The position numbers and the translations under genes are program-made. Source: Trichostrongylus colubriformis (Eukaryota > Nematoda > Chromadorea > Rhabditida > Trichostrongylidae). Taken from it: a stretch of DNA of 64,000 nucleotides. Position 1 is the first letter of the stretch, and each line of letters starts with the position of its first letter. Where the stretch lies: positions 41,152,591 to 41,216,590 of the forward strand of contig OZ022258.1 in assembly GCA_963978905.1 (NCBI GenBank), read 5' to 3'. A model generated the notes under the pieces. That model worked only from the letters and a program-made list of their open reading frames with translations, did no database searches and was not told the origin of the DNA. Below, piece by piece: positions 1 through 11,966 of this stretch.

Positions 1-674
1 TAGGCTTAGGCGAATATGCGTAAGTGAATGTTTAGCCTAGTTGTAGCGAATTCTTCGTAATATACAAATGGAAGAATAATTCAATCGTTTTTTAAGTTAG
101 TTAGCTGTATCTAGGCATAAAATGACCTTGCGAGTACCTATAAGCAGAAATTGGGCGCGACTTTTGCTTTTGTCGAGTATTAACGCCTATTAACCAAACG
201 ATTCGACTTCTCAAGTAGGAATCGTGCCGTGGTCTATGGAACACAACGAAAACGATGCAAAAAATGCGCTTCAGTTCTCAGAATATTCAGACAGGGTAGG
301 AGCTCAATGATAAAAGGGAAGGAGATGAGAAATAAGAAAAACAGAAAACCAAGAACGGAGTGCCCTTACCAAAAAAGAGTTGATGAAGCTAGGGTTCCTA
401 TTGAACTCCATTGCTTTGAATAAAGTGTCGGTTAGATGCTTGTGAGTAAACGGCTCACGGCAAACTGCCTGGAAAAGAAGATTCGGAAATGAGTGAGTGG
501 AAATTATGCAGTGAAGACGGTAAAAATGGCAAAACCCTTGGATAGAATGCAGAACCTGCCCCGTTTAAAGAAGCTTAAAACTGGGTATACATACAACTTG
601 TGTGCCGCGATACCACAGTTCATGGGTTCCCGCCCAGAACGAGCTATTGCGCTCAGCACCAACACGCCTTGCAT
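1..674. other. No gene recognised
   Basis: I see no exon chain, RNA gene or clear repeat here. Open frames on both strands are short and lack a recognisable domain. The right part (about 600-674) leads into the MITE that follows. Confidence 0.5.
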
Positions 675-1216
675 GGGTGGGGGTCGATAGGTCGAATTCA
701 GCGCGACCGCGCGCGGCGCGACGCGTGCGCGTCGTTCGGGATTCCGCTCAAAACGCAATGGACTGGTACCGTGAGGGACCTTCAAAGATTGCACCTATTC
801 TCATCGTGGGCGGCTATTTGTCTTTGTTCTTATTCTATCTGAGAGAACTGAAATATTGAAGGTTATCTAAACGTTATTGATCTCTCTCATTCTGCAGTGC
901 GTGATCCATTGAAGTTTCTTTATGAGCGTTAACAGCTGACGAAACCTATCATGATATCACAACAATCAACAACAGCCTCAAGTACAATAGAAGCAGTGAT
1001 AGCTATGCCTTTATTAGCTTTGAAGGACGATGAGAGCTCATATTGCAGTATTAGGAAATTCTAATTCACAACATATTGCTAAAAATTGGTACAATCCCTG
1101 AAGGTCCCTTACGGTACCAGCCCACTGCGTCTTGAGCGGAATCCCAAACGACTCGTACTGACGGCGCCGCAAGTGTGACGCCGCATGCGGAAATTCGACC
1201 TATCGACCCCCACCCC
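675..1216. mobile_element. MITE family A, copy 1, ~540 bp with ~130-bp terminal inverted repeats
   Basis: The left end (GGGTGGGGGTCGATAGGTCG) returns inverted at the right end (CGACCTATCGACCCCCACC). Each terminal repeat runs about 130 bp inward, through a GGGATTCCGCTCAA motif, a GGTACC site and AGATTGCACC. The AT-rich interior has no coding capacity. A second copy at 15931-16450 has the same termini and the same interior in reverse orientation. This is therefore a non-autonomous DNA transposon rather than chance. The superfamily is not clear from the termini. Confidence 0.85.
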
Positions 1217-1889
1217 GCCCTGCATACATACATGTAGTCGGCGGCGGCTCAGCACGCATGCGCACCTGACATGCGGATTGCATGGCGCGTGGTTGGTAGA
1301 GGCACGACGGTGTTCGTAGGTTCAACCGAGTAGGTATGAAGTAGCTCGCTCTGCTATTACTGCTTTTTAGGAGCTCTGCTATTACTTCCAAGGCGCAGGC
1401 AGTGTGTCAGTCGAGAGTCGCGTGTGCACATGTCGGGCTCTTCTGTCAAAATGAGAAGCAGCCTCCATGACTATAGAGCCCCTTCACATATGGTAGCAAA
1501 TTATGCACGAAGAATTGTGGAAGAACTCTTGCTCTGAACAAGCTAACGGGATGAGATAAAATGCTCCAGAGTTAAAGACAGCATCAGGGGTAATGCGGTA
1601 ATGGACGAATCCCTACAAGAAGTCACTCCTATCTGTGGCGGAATCCCGGTGAAAAAGCGCCCCTCCAAGCTGTAGAAACCCTGCAAAACGCCGCAACCAT
1701 GCAGCGCTTCCACCTCTTGGACACAGCGGTCCCGCCTCCCGATGACGTAATTCCCGATTGACTGAGGTGGGAGCGGCCCAGAAGATGCGGCGGGATCGAA
1801 GGTTTTACGGCGCGCTTTCGCAGTTTTAGCTTGAAGCTCACTCCAAGAAATAGCAGTCGTACTTCTAAACATTCCCTTGTGTTTACTTG
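1217..1889. other. No gene recognised
   Basis: The minus-strand frames at 1543-1893 have no identifiable domain or splice context. Nothing else is supported. Confidence 0.45.
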
Positions 1890-2099
1890 GCAACCAGCTA
1901 ATGGGAAACTAGATCAGACTACCCGCCTCTTGACGGGAAGGTCGTCCGGGTCGAGAACCAACGGTGGGAAGGGGGTCCTATTTCTCGGGTTTTTGGCCAC
2001 TTCCATCCGTTTTTTCTCCACTATCCTGTCACTAGGCATCTCGACTTTCATATGCACTATTTCTTTTACTTTTCGTCCGACTTTCCCCTAATGCTGTCT
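1890..2099 (+). mobile_element. Right part of a TTAA-flanked ~400-bp element (family B)
   Basis: The stretch matches the right half of the complete element at 51001-51497. It shares the CCTATTTCTCGG...TTTTT block and a terminus of the form CCCCTAATG(C/G)TGTCT followed by TTAA. The left half is missing or too diverged to see. Its terminal TTAA is shared with the next palindromic element. Confidence 0.6.
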
Positions 2100-2103
2100 T
2101 TAA

Positions 2104-2286
2104 AGGCACATTCCGCGCTCGCTGATGGGTAGAGTAACAGTGACTCTTCATTGGTTGTCGGGCGCCGGGGACGGATCGACCACGCCCACTGCAGGCAATA
2201 GGGCGTAGAGAGACCGTCTCCCAGCCGCCGATATCCAATGGAGAGTCAACCGTTACTCCACCCATCAGCAAGCGCGGAATGTGCCT
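2104..2286. mobile_element. Palindromic MITE family C, copy 1 (TTAA target site)
   Basis: AGGCACATTCCGCGCTCGCT at the left end reappears inverted at the right end, and both ends are flanked by TTAA. Most of the 183 bp is inverted repeat with a short spacer at about 2165-2200. There is no coding capacity. A TTAA duplication is typical of piggyBac-type elements, so a piggyBac-related MITE is the likely class. A second copy lies at 22464-22651. Confidence 0.85.
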
Positions 2287-3055
2287 TTAAACCGCAGCGA
2301 AAGCTTTCGCAAGAATTCGTAACGGCACTCATCCCCTCCCTCAAGTAAAAGAAAAACAGGGTCAGTGGTTCGCCACTGCGCAAGTTGCCATCGCCAAAAA
2401 AACATCACGAACCTTAATAAAAGCCGCCTTCAAGCTTTGACTGAGGATTCTTGCGTAGCGTTGGGGTTTGTCATGTAGGCGAATACACTGAACCAACCAA
2501 AACTTTGTAGAGGATCTCTAGTAATTTTCATGATGAGTGTATTAACATTTATACTAATCAAAGCAACTTTTGCATCAAATTGCACTACGAGTTTCAACTT
2601 CAGTAGATGATTGTTCGGTATCCTCTAGCAAATACCTACCTCTCACGGAAAATTGAGAACCATTTTCGATGCACAACCATGACAATTCAAGTAATCCAGT
2701 CCGCACGAGAAAATATTCGGTTGTGACAAGGTTTCCACCGTTTTCACACTGATACGATGTGCGTGTAGATTTCGACAAGTTTTAAGATGATTTGCACAGA
2801 CGTATGGCCTATACTCTGTACAGCCACATTTCAAAATAATCGTCCCTGTTGAAGATAACTCCGTTCATTTGGTTCAACAGCAAACCATCATGATCTGTTG
2901 GGACATGATTTAAAAAACAAAACGAGTTCTGCTGTCTTTTGTTAACTGTGAATGTGGAGGGTGACCTTGATGAACTTAGCGATGTGAAGTCGTGGAACAA
3001 ATGCGTTAGCCTCGTCCATGGGGTCTGCTGGCCTGACTGAACCCATTTTTTTTTA
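2287..3055. other. No gene confirmed
   Basis: The minus-strand frame 2778-2575 contains NGGNLVTTEYF, which loosely recalls part of a PAZ domain. I could not join it to other exons, so no gene is called. Confidence 0.35.
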
Positions 3056-3057
3056 TA

Positions 3058-3975
3058 CAGGGTGGGGCAAAATTACGGAAACAAAGTTGATGCTACCCAA
3101 AAACCTTATTTCAGCTCGAACAAGAACATGATCATTACCGATTTACTTTCCAGAAAAAACTGAACAAACAGTACTACTTCTTTTTTGAAACCATCTCCAT
3201 TTACTTCGATATAGGCTTGAAGACGCTCCGAAAAGGCGTTGACCGTGGCGAGGAGATAGCCTTCGTCCAACCCATCCCATGCTTTCTCCAGCGCTGCCTT
3301 CGAGTAATTAAGGCCGGGATGGGGTTTTGAGCATGCCTTATGCTCGAGGACACTCCATACAGAGAAATCGAGTGGGTTGAGGTCCGGTGAACCGGGAGAC
3401 CATTCATCAAAGGCAATGAAATCTAGGAAAATTTCCTGCAGCGTTGGTTTCTGTTCCTTTTGCTGTCGGCAGAAAGAAACTGTCCTTCTCCTTGCTTGTG
3501 TGCCTTCAGTTTCCAAGTGATCTTTCACAATCCTGCCCATCTGTCACGTGGAAATCGACATTTCTTCTGCCATCTTCCAAAGCGACCGCAGTGGCTTCAA
3601 ACGCAGACGACCACGCACTCTCTTGATGTTCGCCCTGATCGTGGCAGAAGTCGGTTTTCCACGTCCTGGTCGGTCGGAAAGGTTTCCTAGCTCTGTAAAC
3701 CTTGCGATTGTTTCCGATACAAGACTTCTTGATATCTTCAGACGACGGGAGATGCTAATCGCTCGGAGTCCTTGGTGGTGCAGGTAGGTGATGGAATTCC
3801 GGTGAGGAGATGGCCTCGTCATTTTGAACCGAAGATGAAATTTTTTGTGCTGGTTAGTAGAGATGGTTGCACTGAATCGATTAAGAACAAGCAGGAGCTT
3901 CCCGAATGGGAAAAGCGCCCCAGGGGTCAAAGTTCCCGCACCCGCGCCTTGTTTCCGTAATTTTGCCCCATCCTG
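3058..3975 (-). mobile_element. Tc1/mariner element, internally deleted, 918 bp
   Basis: The terminal inverted repeats read CAGGGTGGGGCAAAATTACG on the left and the near-exact inverse ending in CCTG at 3975 on the right. TA duplications sit at 3056-3057 and 3976-3977. The interior holds a minus-strand transposase relic (separate entry). The length is short for an autonomous mariner because the catalytic core is missing. Confidence 0.9.
3106..3822 (-). pseudogene. Mariner/Tc1-type transposase relic
   Basis: Translation from the ATG at 3822 gives an N-terminal helix-turn-helix region (SISRRLKISRSLVSETIARF) followed by an AT-hook-like basic linker. Codon 93 is a TGA at 3546-3544. The same frame then continues with QMGRIVKDHL, so a single nonsense change splits the protein. 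After about 25 more codons it jumps straight to the C-terminal part (EWSPGSPDLNPLDFSVW). The two upstream catalytic aspartates are absent, and only the third acidic residue of the DDD triad is left. Full mariner transposases have about 340 residues; about 235 remain. It is not functional. Confidence 0.85.
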
Positions 3976-4295
3976 TATAATTACACTACCAGAGTGTTTT
4001 TCGACCGCCTCGATCACCAGCACTTGTCGCTGAGTCGGACCATCTTTATACTATAAATGAACATCATGGTTTAACGGCGATGGACAGCTTGCTTCATCCA
4101 TCATTCATTGAACTCCCCGGTTTTTCTAGTAACTATGCAGTTCTCTCCTTGCATGCAATTGTCACAAGCAGTTCGGGAGCTTTTGCCATCGACAAAGGGC
4201 AATTGTTGAGGGGACGTGGTCGTGCAGCGGGGTTTTTGACAATTTTTGAGTTTTAGTAGCTGCTGATTATCACCGCAACACGTTATACGTGCGAG

Positions 4296-4465
4296 TGCTG
4301 GTAAGCTATGGTAAACTACCATTCAGGAGCTGAATTAAGGTGGAAGTGGTGTCGGTAGTGAAAGGGAGTAGCAAATATGCCCGGAAAGCATGAAGTGCTA
4401 GTTCGAGGCCCGTCCGACACCGATGTTCTTGCCCATAACTCAGCATCCTATTAGTAAGTTTTTGA
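4296..4465 (+). repeat. tRNA-derived SINE family 1, copy a
   Basis: The core 4349-4420 has tRNA size and pairing ends (GTGTCGG with CCGACAC), plus a box-B-like GTTCGAGGCCC. It is preceded by the conserved leader CTATGGTAAACTACCATTC and followed by TTGCCCATAACTCAGCATCC. The same leader, core and tail occur at 19985 and 26535. The D-arm has decayed, so this is a SINE or tRNA pseudogene and not a working tRNA. Confidence 0.7.
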
Positions 4466-5117
4466 CAAATTATTTGCTCGATCAAATATTCCCAAAACTC
4501 GTAGTAGCAGAACACATAAGAAGGTAACACTCAGAATGATGCTCGACAATCTTCCTCTTCAGTGCATCGTAAACTTTGCAACAACTCAAGTTCGTGAGAT
4601 AAGCGATGTTCACCGGAATACATCCGACACAGCTAGGGAATGGAATTACATCATACGGGATATGGATGCACCGATCGATAATGCGAACAAATATGGAACT
4701 TGGCAAATTTGTTAAGGGATCCTTATGTAACAAGAATTCCCTAAAATGGAATTATCGCAGACCGAATTTTACGCGAAACTTGCAAAATTTACGGATCACC
4801 TTGTGAAAATATGTTACACCTTCCCCTTCGAACTGTTTTTGCATACCATCATATACGAACGGCAACTAACCTCTAACGGCACCTCCAGAAGATTTTTTCC
4901 TGATCGTATCAAACCAAGTGGAAGCCAAGGAAACCTAAACGCCATTTTTCTTCTACACATACAGATTGGAACAAAAGAGACACAAATGCTTCTCAGTCAC
5001 TATCAATCCATGTTCTTTGCTGGTAACTAGCTAGCATTTTTAAGAATCTGCATTTATCAGAAAAAATTTGATGGTCTTGTAGTGAAGGGGTGATGATGTA
5101 GTACAATAATGCTCACA

Positions 5118-7412
5118 TTTTTTGGAAAATCGACGCCTGTACACGTTGCACCGTCATAACTTCGTCTAAAGTGAATATAACGGGGAAGAATTACAAGCGT
5201 CGGATTCGTCTCGATGCGACAACTTCAACGACCCATAAAATGTCGAATTCTGATAAGTAGGTCATCAGCTTCTCGGTGAAAGCTGCATAGATTACTTTTT
5301 TCACCTTGAGGCAAGACTCCAAGTTTTTTGGGACTACATTTACACTTTCAATTGTTGCTCGCCCATGTTCAGCACAAACATCATTTTTTTTGTGAAATAT
5401 CTATAAGTTTTGGCTACTTTTCAGCACGAAACTTTCACGAAATTTCTGGAAGTTTCCAAGCTCATCCCGTCAGCATCGACAGACTTATTGAAAAAAATAA
5501 CACAATTATGAAGCTCCAAACATCAGTATACAGTGTACGACGTACCTTGAACGCTGAATAATTTCCTTTCCTCTTACATCAGATAAAATTGTGTTCAATG
5601 AGAATCGCATGAAGTCTCCCGAATATAACATCCTACACTTACAGAAAATGAAAAGCGGCATTCAAACAATGCTCAAAATCATAAATTCAAAAGGAGTTCT
5701 AATTGCTCATGAAAGTATAAATATGGACATACACTAATCAATTTCAGATGAAACTGATACGGATGTATCCAGTGTCAAAAGTGCTGTTCATCGGTGTGAA
5801 GATCATCTCACTGCGAGAGTTTGAATTTTTGATACTGTTCTCGCATTCTTTTCAAGCGTTGTCGGCTCCGACGCCTCATGCTGAATACTCTGCGGCGCTC
5901 TGCACAGATGAGGTCAGTGCCTCGCCGTGTTATCACATCACATCAATGCACAGAAACACGGTGATGTAAAAAGTTTACAAGATAATTCCGCAGCGCACTC
6001 GTTATAACGAATCAATCTTTGTACGATTATTCAAACAACCAGTCGGATTGGCCGGCTGACGCTGGCCAATCCGACTGGTGCGGGACGCCTTCGCCGGCCT
6101 TATAGGGGGCAACTGTCGGCTCGCCGCTTACGCGGCGAGCCGATTTTTGCGGGTGTTGGAGCATATCTCCCCCTCAGACCGGCACGATTCGCTTTATATT
6201 TGGACCCACTGACGACGGGTCTTCTTCAGCTGCTCCTGTAACTACCTGCTTACCATAGCAAATCTACCGCTTAGATTTTCTGATTTTCAGCACGCGCCCC
6301 GCCCACTGTGGGCAGGGCGCGCCCCGCCCACTGTAGGCGAACATTGTATATGTGCGCTCCTTATTTCTTCGTTCATGCTTTACCTATCCTATACTTGTAA
6401 CATATTATACGAGATTATTACAAGATATGAATCCCCCCATTCGCCTTTCCAGGCTTCTTATCAGCTCTTATCAGTTGCTATCGCTTCCGTTCCCTCACCG
6501 TTGATGTCCCCTTACTACCCCCCATATCACTTTAAAAGTTCAGGGTCCCAGCTTTGCTGCGACGCGAGATATGAATTTCCCCCCATTCGCCTTCCGAGGC
6601 TCCTTATCAGCCCTTATCAGTTGCTATCACTTCCGATTCCTCACCATTGATGTCCCCTTACTACCCCCTATATCATTTTAAAAATTCAGGGTCCCAGCTT
6701 TGCTGCGACGCGAGATATGAATTTCGTGACAGACAGACAGACAGACGGACAGACAGACAGACAGACTAAGCCGATTATATATAGTAGTGAACTTTTTACA
6801 TCATGATCACTCCTTTTGAATTCAAGATTCTGGGCATTGTTTGAATGCCGCTTTCATTTTTTGGAAGTGTAGGATGTTATATCCGGAGACTTCATGCGAT
6901 ATTCATTGAACAAAATTTTATTTTAGGTATGAGAAAGGAGATTATTCAGCGTTCAAAGTACGCCGTATCTGTATATGATGTATGAAGCTTCATCATAGGA
7001 GAAGCGCTTGCTTGTAATCCGAAAGTCAATGTAGTTCTTGCAGTACGCAGTCAGTAGTCTGTGGAAGGTAAATCATTTATTCAATCAGTTTATCGATTCT
7101 GCGAAATGGCCTTAAAAACTTTCAGAGATGTAGTAAAAAGTTCATGCTGAAAAGCACTCTGAAACGTGAAGATAAGTCACTAAAAAAACGATGTTTGTGC
7201 GGAACATGGGGAACGAAGAGTCCTTGCAGCTTTCACGAGAAGGTGGTATGTACTGATCAATATTCGACATTTTATAGGTAGTTGAAGTTGTTGAGTCGAA
7301 ACGAATGCAACGCTTTTGATTCTTTCCCATTCTATTAGCTTGGAACGAAGTTATGGCGGCGCGACGGTTTGTGCCATTTCAACCGTCGCCAGGCGTCGAT
7401 TTTTCGAAAAAA
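5118..7412. mobile_element. 2.3-kb foldback element with ~600-bp diverged arms
   Basis: The arms at 5118-5700 and 6800-7412 are inverted copies. Matching landmarks include AAAATCGACGCCTG, CATAACTTCGT and a TAAAATGTCGAAT block, and the shared GATGTAAAAAGTT lies at the inner boundaries. Both arms retain a similar open segment (GKNxKRxIRxD, then TTSTTxKMSN; right arm on the minus strand, left arm on the plus strand). The middle (5973-6790) is an insertion of another repeat. The arms have diverged by roughly a fifth to a quarter by eye, so the structure is old. The family is unknown. Confidence 0.7.
5973..6790 (-). mobile_element. Compound minisatellite/palindrome element, reverse orientation, inserted in the foldback
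   Basis: Read on the minus strand, it begins CACTACTATATATAATCGGC and a (GTCT)n microsatellite. Two ~125-145-bp minisatellite units follow (AAATTCATATCTCGCGTCGC...), and it ends in two strong hairpins at 6117-6142 and 6039-6078. The same order of parts is seen on the plus strand at 8409-9860 and 18309-18938. Terminal hairpins and TC-type 5' ends suggest a non-autonomous Helitron, but a CTRR end is not visible. Confidence 0.55.
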
Positions 7413-7637
7413 TAACGAAGTGAGCGGTACTGTAACGTAGTTACATGGTACGTTTACTGTGTGTGCATATCATAGGCTTAGAATAATCTGAACCCACCGT
7501 GCATAATCTGAGACCCTGGGATTCATATTTGGAAAATCTGATACACAATACTAAATGTCGCACATGCAAAGTGAAGGAGATAAAGGGATTGCTGAGGGAA
7601 TGTGACTCAATTCTTTCTGATGAAAAGTGGTACTCAC

Positions 7638-7703
7638 TGCAGTCTCCTCCCCAAATGATGGTAGACTTCCACCATTAGTTTTCCGTCAGGCATTTGATAT
7701 GTG
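7638..7703 (-). CDS. Possible exon of the Argonaute-family gene (PAZ region)
   Basis: A 66-nt minus-strand segment has a good acceptor (ccacctag) and donor (gtgagt). It reads TYQMPDGKLMVEVYHHLGRR in phase 2-2. The pattern TF..DG..(T)VEEYF..(R)L is what the middle of an Argonaute PAZ domain looks like. Its phase would fit after the exon at 16803-16658 only with another exon between them. It lies 9 kb from that exon across repeats, so the link is tentative. The surrounding 7413-8408 shows nothing else. Confidence 0.25.
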
Positions 7704-8435
7704 CTAGGTGGATAGTTGAGTACATCTTCAAATACACCATGACGCTCCACGAGAACAAAACGGTCATCTCTGAAAATAGCGAAACACTAAATCAACAGCA
7801 AACTTTTGAGGCAAGTTCCTGCAGAAAGAAGCTCTTCGTTGGACCACAACATTTAATCGAAAAGGTAAACTCTATTTGCGACTGCAAACTTAGAATAAAA
7901 ATTGAAGTGGTGCAGTACAATTACCACTACATTTCACGAGTAGATAGCCTTCATTTCTTAAGGAACCTTGAGTGAAGACCTAGAAATTTCGATAATCTGA
8001 AGCACTGAGTATAAAATATGAAATAACAAAATACATTGTCCTCTTCTTAAGAAGAAGGAAGGAGGTCAAATATGAAGTATGCGATGGATCTCATGAGCGT
8101 GATTAAAACTGCATAATAAATGCACACGGCGACGTGGCAGCAGTGCCCTCACTCTACAGAAGGCACATAGTTGGCTGCTTCCGGGTAGAGCGAAAGTCAT
8201 TGTATGTAGCATATTTCTCACAAACGCTACTAATTCCACTTATGACATTCACTGGAATGAGCGCCTAGTTACTAACATCATTCCACCTAAGCCTGATGAT
8301 GTCAAAGCAATTTGCAAGAACTGTTTTATCGCCGACCATTCAGACGCAATGAAGCGACATTCAGAAACTGGTAGTATCAGAATGGCAGTGTACGAAAGTT
8401 ACAGCTGTATCATCCTACTATATATAATTCGCTTA

Positions 8436-8977
<542 letters not shown>

Positions 8978-9602
8978 CGTCTGTCTGTCACGAAATTCAT
9001 ATCTCGCGTCGCAGCAAAGCTGGGAAGCTGAATTTTACAAGTGTTATATGGGTGCCAGGGGAACCCCAGCGGTGGTGGACCGAAAGTGATAGCAACTGAT
9101 ATGGGGTGATAAGGAGCCTCGAAAGGCGAATGGCGGGAAATTGATATCTCGCGCTGCAAAGCTGGGACTCTGATTTTTTAAAATGGTATAAGGGGTGATA
9201 AGGAAACATTATTGGTGAGAGACCGGAAGTGATAGCAACTGATAAGGGGTGATAAGGGGTGGGAAATTCATATCTCGCGACGCAGCAAAGCTGCGAACCT
9301 GAATTTTCCAAGTGATATAGGGAGTGATAAGGGAACATTAATGGTAAGGGACTGGAAGTGATAGCAACTGATAAGAGGTGATAAGAAGCCTCGAAAGGCG
9401 AATGGCGGGAAATTGATATCTCGCGTCGCAACAAAGCTGCGACCCTGAATTTCGATATGATATAGGGGTGATAAGGGGACATCAGTGGTGAGAGACGGGA
9501 AGTGATGGCAATTGATAACGGCTGATAAAAAGCCTCAAAAGACGAATGTCGGGAAATTCATATCTCGCGTCGCAGCAAAGCTGGGAACATGAATTTTAGA
9601 TA

Positions 9603-9860
9603 CCAGTTGGGCTGGCGCACACTACTGCGCGCGTCACACATAGAAGCATGCTAAATGCGCTCGATCGATATCGATTAGTGCGGAAGGACGAGATTGACGG
9701 GGAGGGATTTTGGATATGATGGTCCTTTTTCCTTTTCCCGTTTTGCGAATTCCCAGTTCCTGCAAATCGTTCGAATGATGATACTCGATCGATATCGACC
9801 GAGCCAAATCAGCATGCTTCCATGTGTGACGCGCGCAGTAGTGTGCGCCAGCCCAACTGG
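9603..9860. mobile_element. Palindromic element family D, copy 1
   Basis: The left arm starts CCAGTTGGGCTGGCGCACAC and is repeated inverted to 9860. The arms are about 75 bp with a central AT-rich spacer containing two ATCGATATCGA-like blocks. Copy 2 is at 18701-18938, and half-copies occur at 12545-12575 and 54990-55030. No coding capacity. Confidence 0.8.
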
Positions 9861-10166
9861 CGTTTGTATAACCCACATAACAAAGCACAGCCACCCATAT
9901 ATTTACCGCCTATGATTTTTTTCTCCTGCTTAGTAGTCCCAAGAGTCGTGCTCGAACCATTTCAAGGCAAATTCTGCCACCTGCGAAGGGGCAAGGATTG
10001 CTACAAGCTGCTGGACATTATAAAAAGCAGAATAACAGAGATCTTCAGTTAATATCGTGGAACCGTATCACAAAAAGAATACTATTAAAGGGTTATGTGT
10101 ACATGTAAAAGCACGAGAATAGATAGATGATTGATTTGCATTTGATAAAGAAGTGCGATAGGATCA

Positions 10167-10825
10167 TTTCGGCAAGATGGTAAGGTACCATGGTATTTTG
10201 TCGGTGGGTCAACCAACAAAACTTATGATACGTCGTATTTTCTAGGTGTCTGGTGACACTGACGACATGTCGTCCGAAGAGGGTTTGTGTCTCGATATAC
10301 CACAGAAGACTGGACAACGACGGCACTATGCAGATGCCGATAGTCATCCATACATGATTGAGATGTCTGCTTTGTATGATGAAGTTTCCAAAGATGACGC
10401 AAAGATAAGGATGAATCTTGCAAATGAAGCTCGATTATCTCACAATAAGTGACTGCGGCATAATCACGAACTAGCCACCTTACTGGTCGAGATGGATTAT
10501 ACCGCACTCACCAAATCTTGAAATAACACAGCTCCATTCGCAAAATTCATCAATACACCGTGAAACTACCCTGGCAAACTTCATCACAGAAACAGACATC
10601 TCATTCATGTATACATGACAGTGGGAGTAATTGTATTTGAAATAGACAGAAGATAAAAACTTGACAACCCTGGTTGTCCAGTCTTCTGGTATTGTCGAGA
10701 CACACAGTTTCTTCAAAGGACATTGTGTCAATGCCACCAGACACCTACAAAACATTGTATCACGTATCATAAGTTGTGGTGGATGACCCATAGACCGAAT
10801 ATCAAAGGACTTCATAACGATCCTA
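10167..10825. repeat. ~660-bp inverted repeat (foldback)
   Basis: The block with AACTTATGATACGT, TAGGTGTCTGGTG and AGAAGACTGGACAAC on the left recurs inverted at 10663-10825. The arms are about 160 bp and about 75-80% identical by eye. No convincing protein is encoded between them. Confidence 0.6.
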
Positions 10826-11450
10826 CTTTATATAATCGGCTAAGTGTGTCTGTTGGTGTGTGTGTCCGTTTGACCGGAAATTCATATTTCGCGTCGCAGC
10901 AAAGGTGGGATCCTGAATTTCACAAATGATATATGGTTAGGGGACCCCAGTGGTGGTGGACCGAAAGTGATAGCAGCCGATAAGAGCTGATAAGGAGCCT
11001 CGAAAGCCTAATGTCGCCCAATCTGTTTCGCCAATCATGGGTGTTTTGGCGGTGGTGGACCGAAAGTTATAGCAGCTGACAAAGGCTGAGAAGGAGCTTC
11101 AAAAGGCTAATGTCATCAAATCTGCTTCGCCTTTCGGGCCGATCCTAGAGCGCTCACACTCATAAGTTTCCGAGGGATGAGACGGGCACATCAACGGTGG
11201 GTGATCCAAATTGATAGCGGTCGATGATATTCGATAAGCAGCTTCAAAAGGCGAATGTCGCCAAATCCATTTCGCTCTTCTGGCTAACAGTGGAATTTTC
11301 ATACTCACAGGTATAGCAGGGTGCGAGGACCGTAATGGTGACTTTTCGAAACTGATAACGCTCACAGGGCCTGATAAGAGCCATTAGGAATGGGGAAGAG
11401 ATAAAATTCGGTATATCGAACTGAATGAGATTTTTGGCGCATCTGCGACT
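10823..11450 (+). repeat. Degenerate copy of the compound minisatellite element
   Basis: CCTACTTTATATAATCGGC and a (TGTG)n tract lead into four decayed units carrying GGTGGTGGACCGAAAG, GATAGCAG and CTGATAAGGAGC. The usual terminal palindrome is not attached. A half-palindrome of that type, preceded by CCCACTATATAATTC, lies separately at 12519-12575. Confidence 0.55.
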
Positions 11451-11711
11451 TGAGACTTTTGGCGATGCCACGTACCACTACATCAGTTCATTTGCATTAA
11501 GGTGAATAGGCGAAATGTGCCGATCTGCCAATTCTCTCGAATCGCAGATAAGCAAATGGGCTCGTTTTCTCGATCGACACGTACATTTACCTTTACGCCG
11601 ATGCGCCAAAAATCCCATCATTGGGTATGAACGCGGCCTTACTACTACTGTACGACTGCTATAGTAAATGCGTCTGATGCTCAGTACCATTGGGTGAATA
11701 TATTTCGCTTA

Positions 11712-11963
11712 GGCAGTGTTCATAGTTCACGATTCAGGCGATCACGCGATCAGGCGGAAGGAAAAAGATACATATTGATTGGGTGATTCAGGCGATCACG
11801 CGATCGCGTAAAGCACGCGATCGCGTGGATCACGCGATCAGGCGGAAAAGAAAAGATATAAATTGATTACGTGATTCAGGCGATCACGCGATCGCGTAAA
11901 GCACGCGATCGCGTAAAGCACGCGATCGCGTGATCGCCTGAATCGTGAACTATGAACACTGCC
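11712..11963. mobile_element. MITE family E, copy 1, 252 bp, TTA target site
   Basis: GGCAGTGTTCATAGTTCACG is repeated inverted at the right end, and TTA duplications lie at 11709-11711 and 11964-11966. The interior contains many CACGCGATCGCG blocks that are themselves palindromic. A 3-bp TTA duplication and GGC termini are typical of PIF/Harbinger (Tourist-like) MITEs. A diverged copy is at 34027-34271. Confidence 0.85.
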
Positions 11964-11966
11964 TTA

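Noticed and set aside
2575..2778. Minus-strand frame resembling part of a PAZ domain (NGGNLVTTEYF)
   Set aside because: The similarity is short, it duplicates the motif proposed at 7703-7638, and no phase-consistent neighbours were found.
4482..4733. Minus-strand frame with LPSSIFVRIID, F-box-like or Argonaute PAZ end
   Set aside because: The opposite strand is equally open, the motif is weak, and the frame crosses no clear exon boundaries.
6117..6150. Hairpin followed by T-run, like a bacterial terminator
   Set aside because: The window is clearly eukaryotic, and the hairpin is near the end of a repeated mobile element.
8992..9700. CRISPR-like array
   Set aside because: Units of about 145 bp are contiguous minisatellite repeats without spacers.
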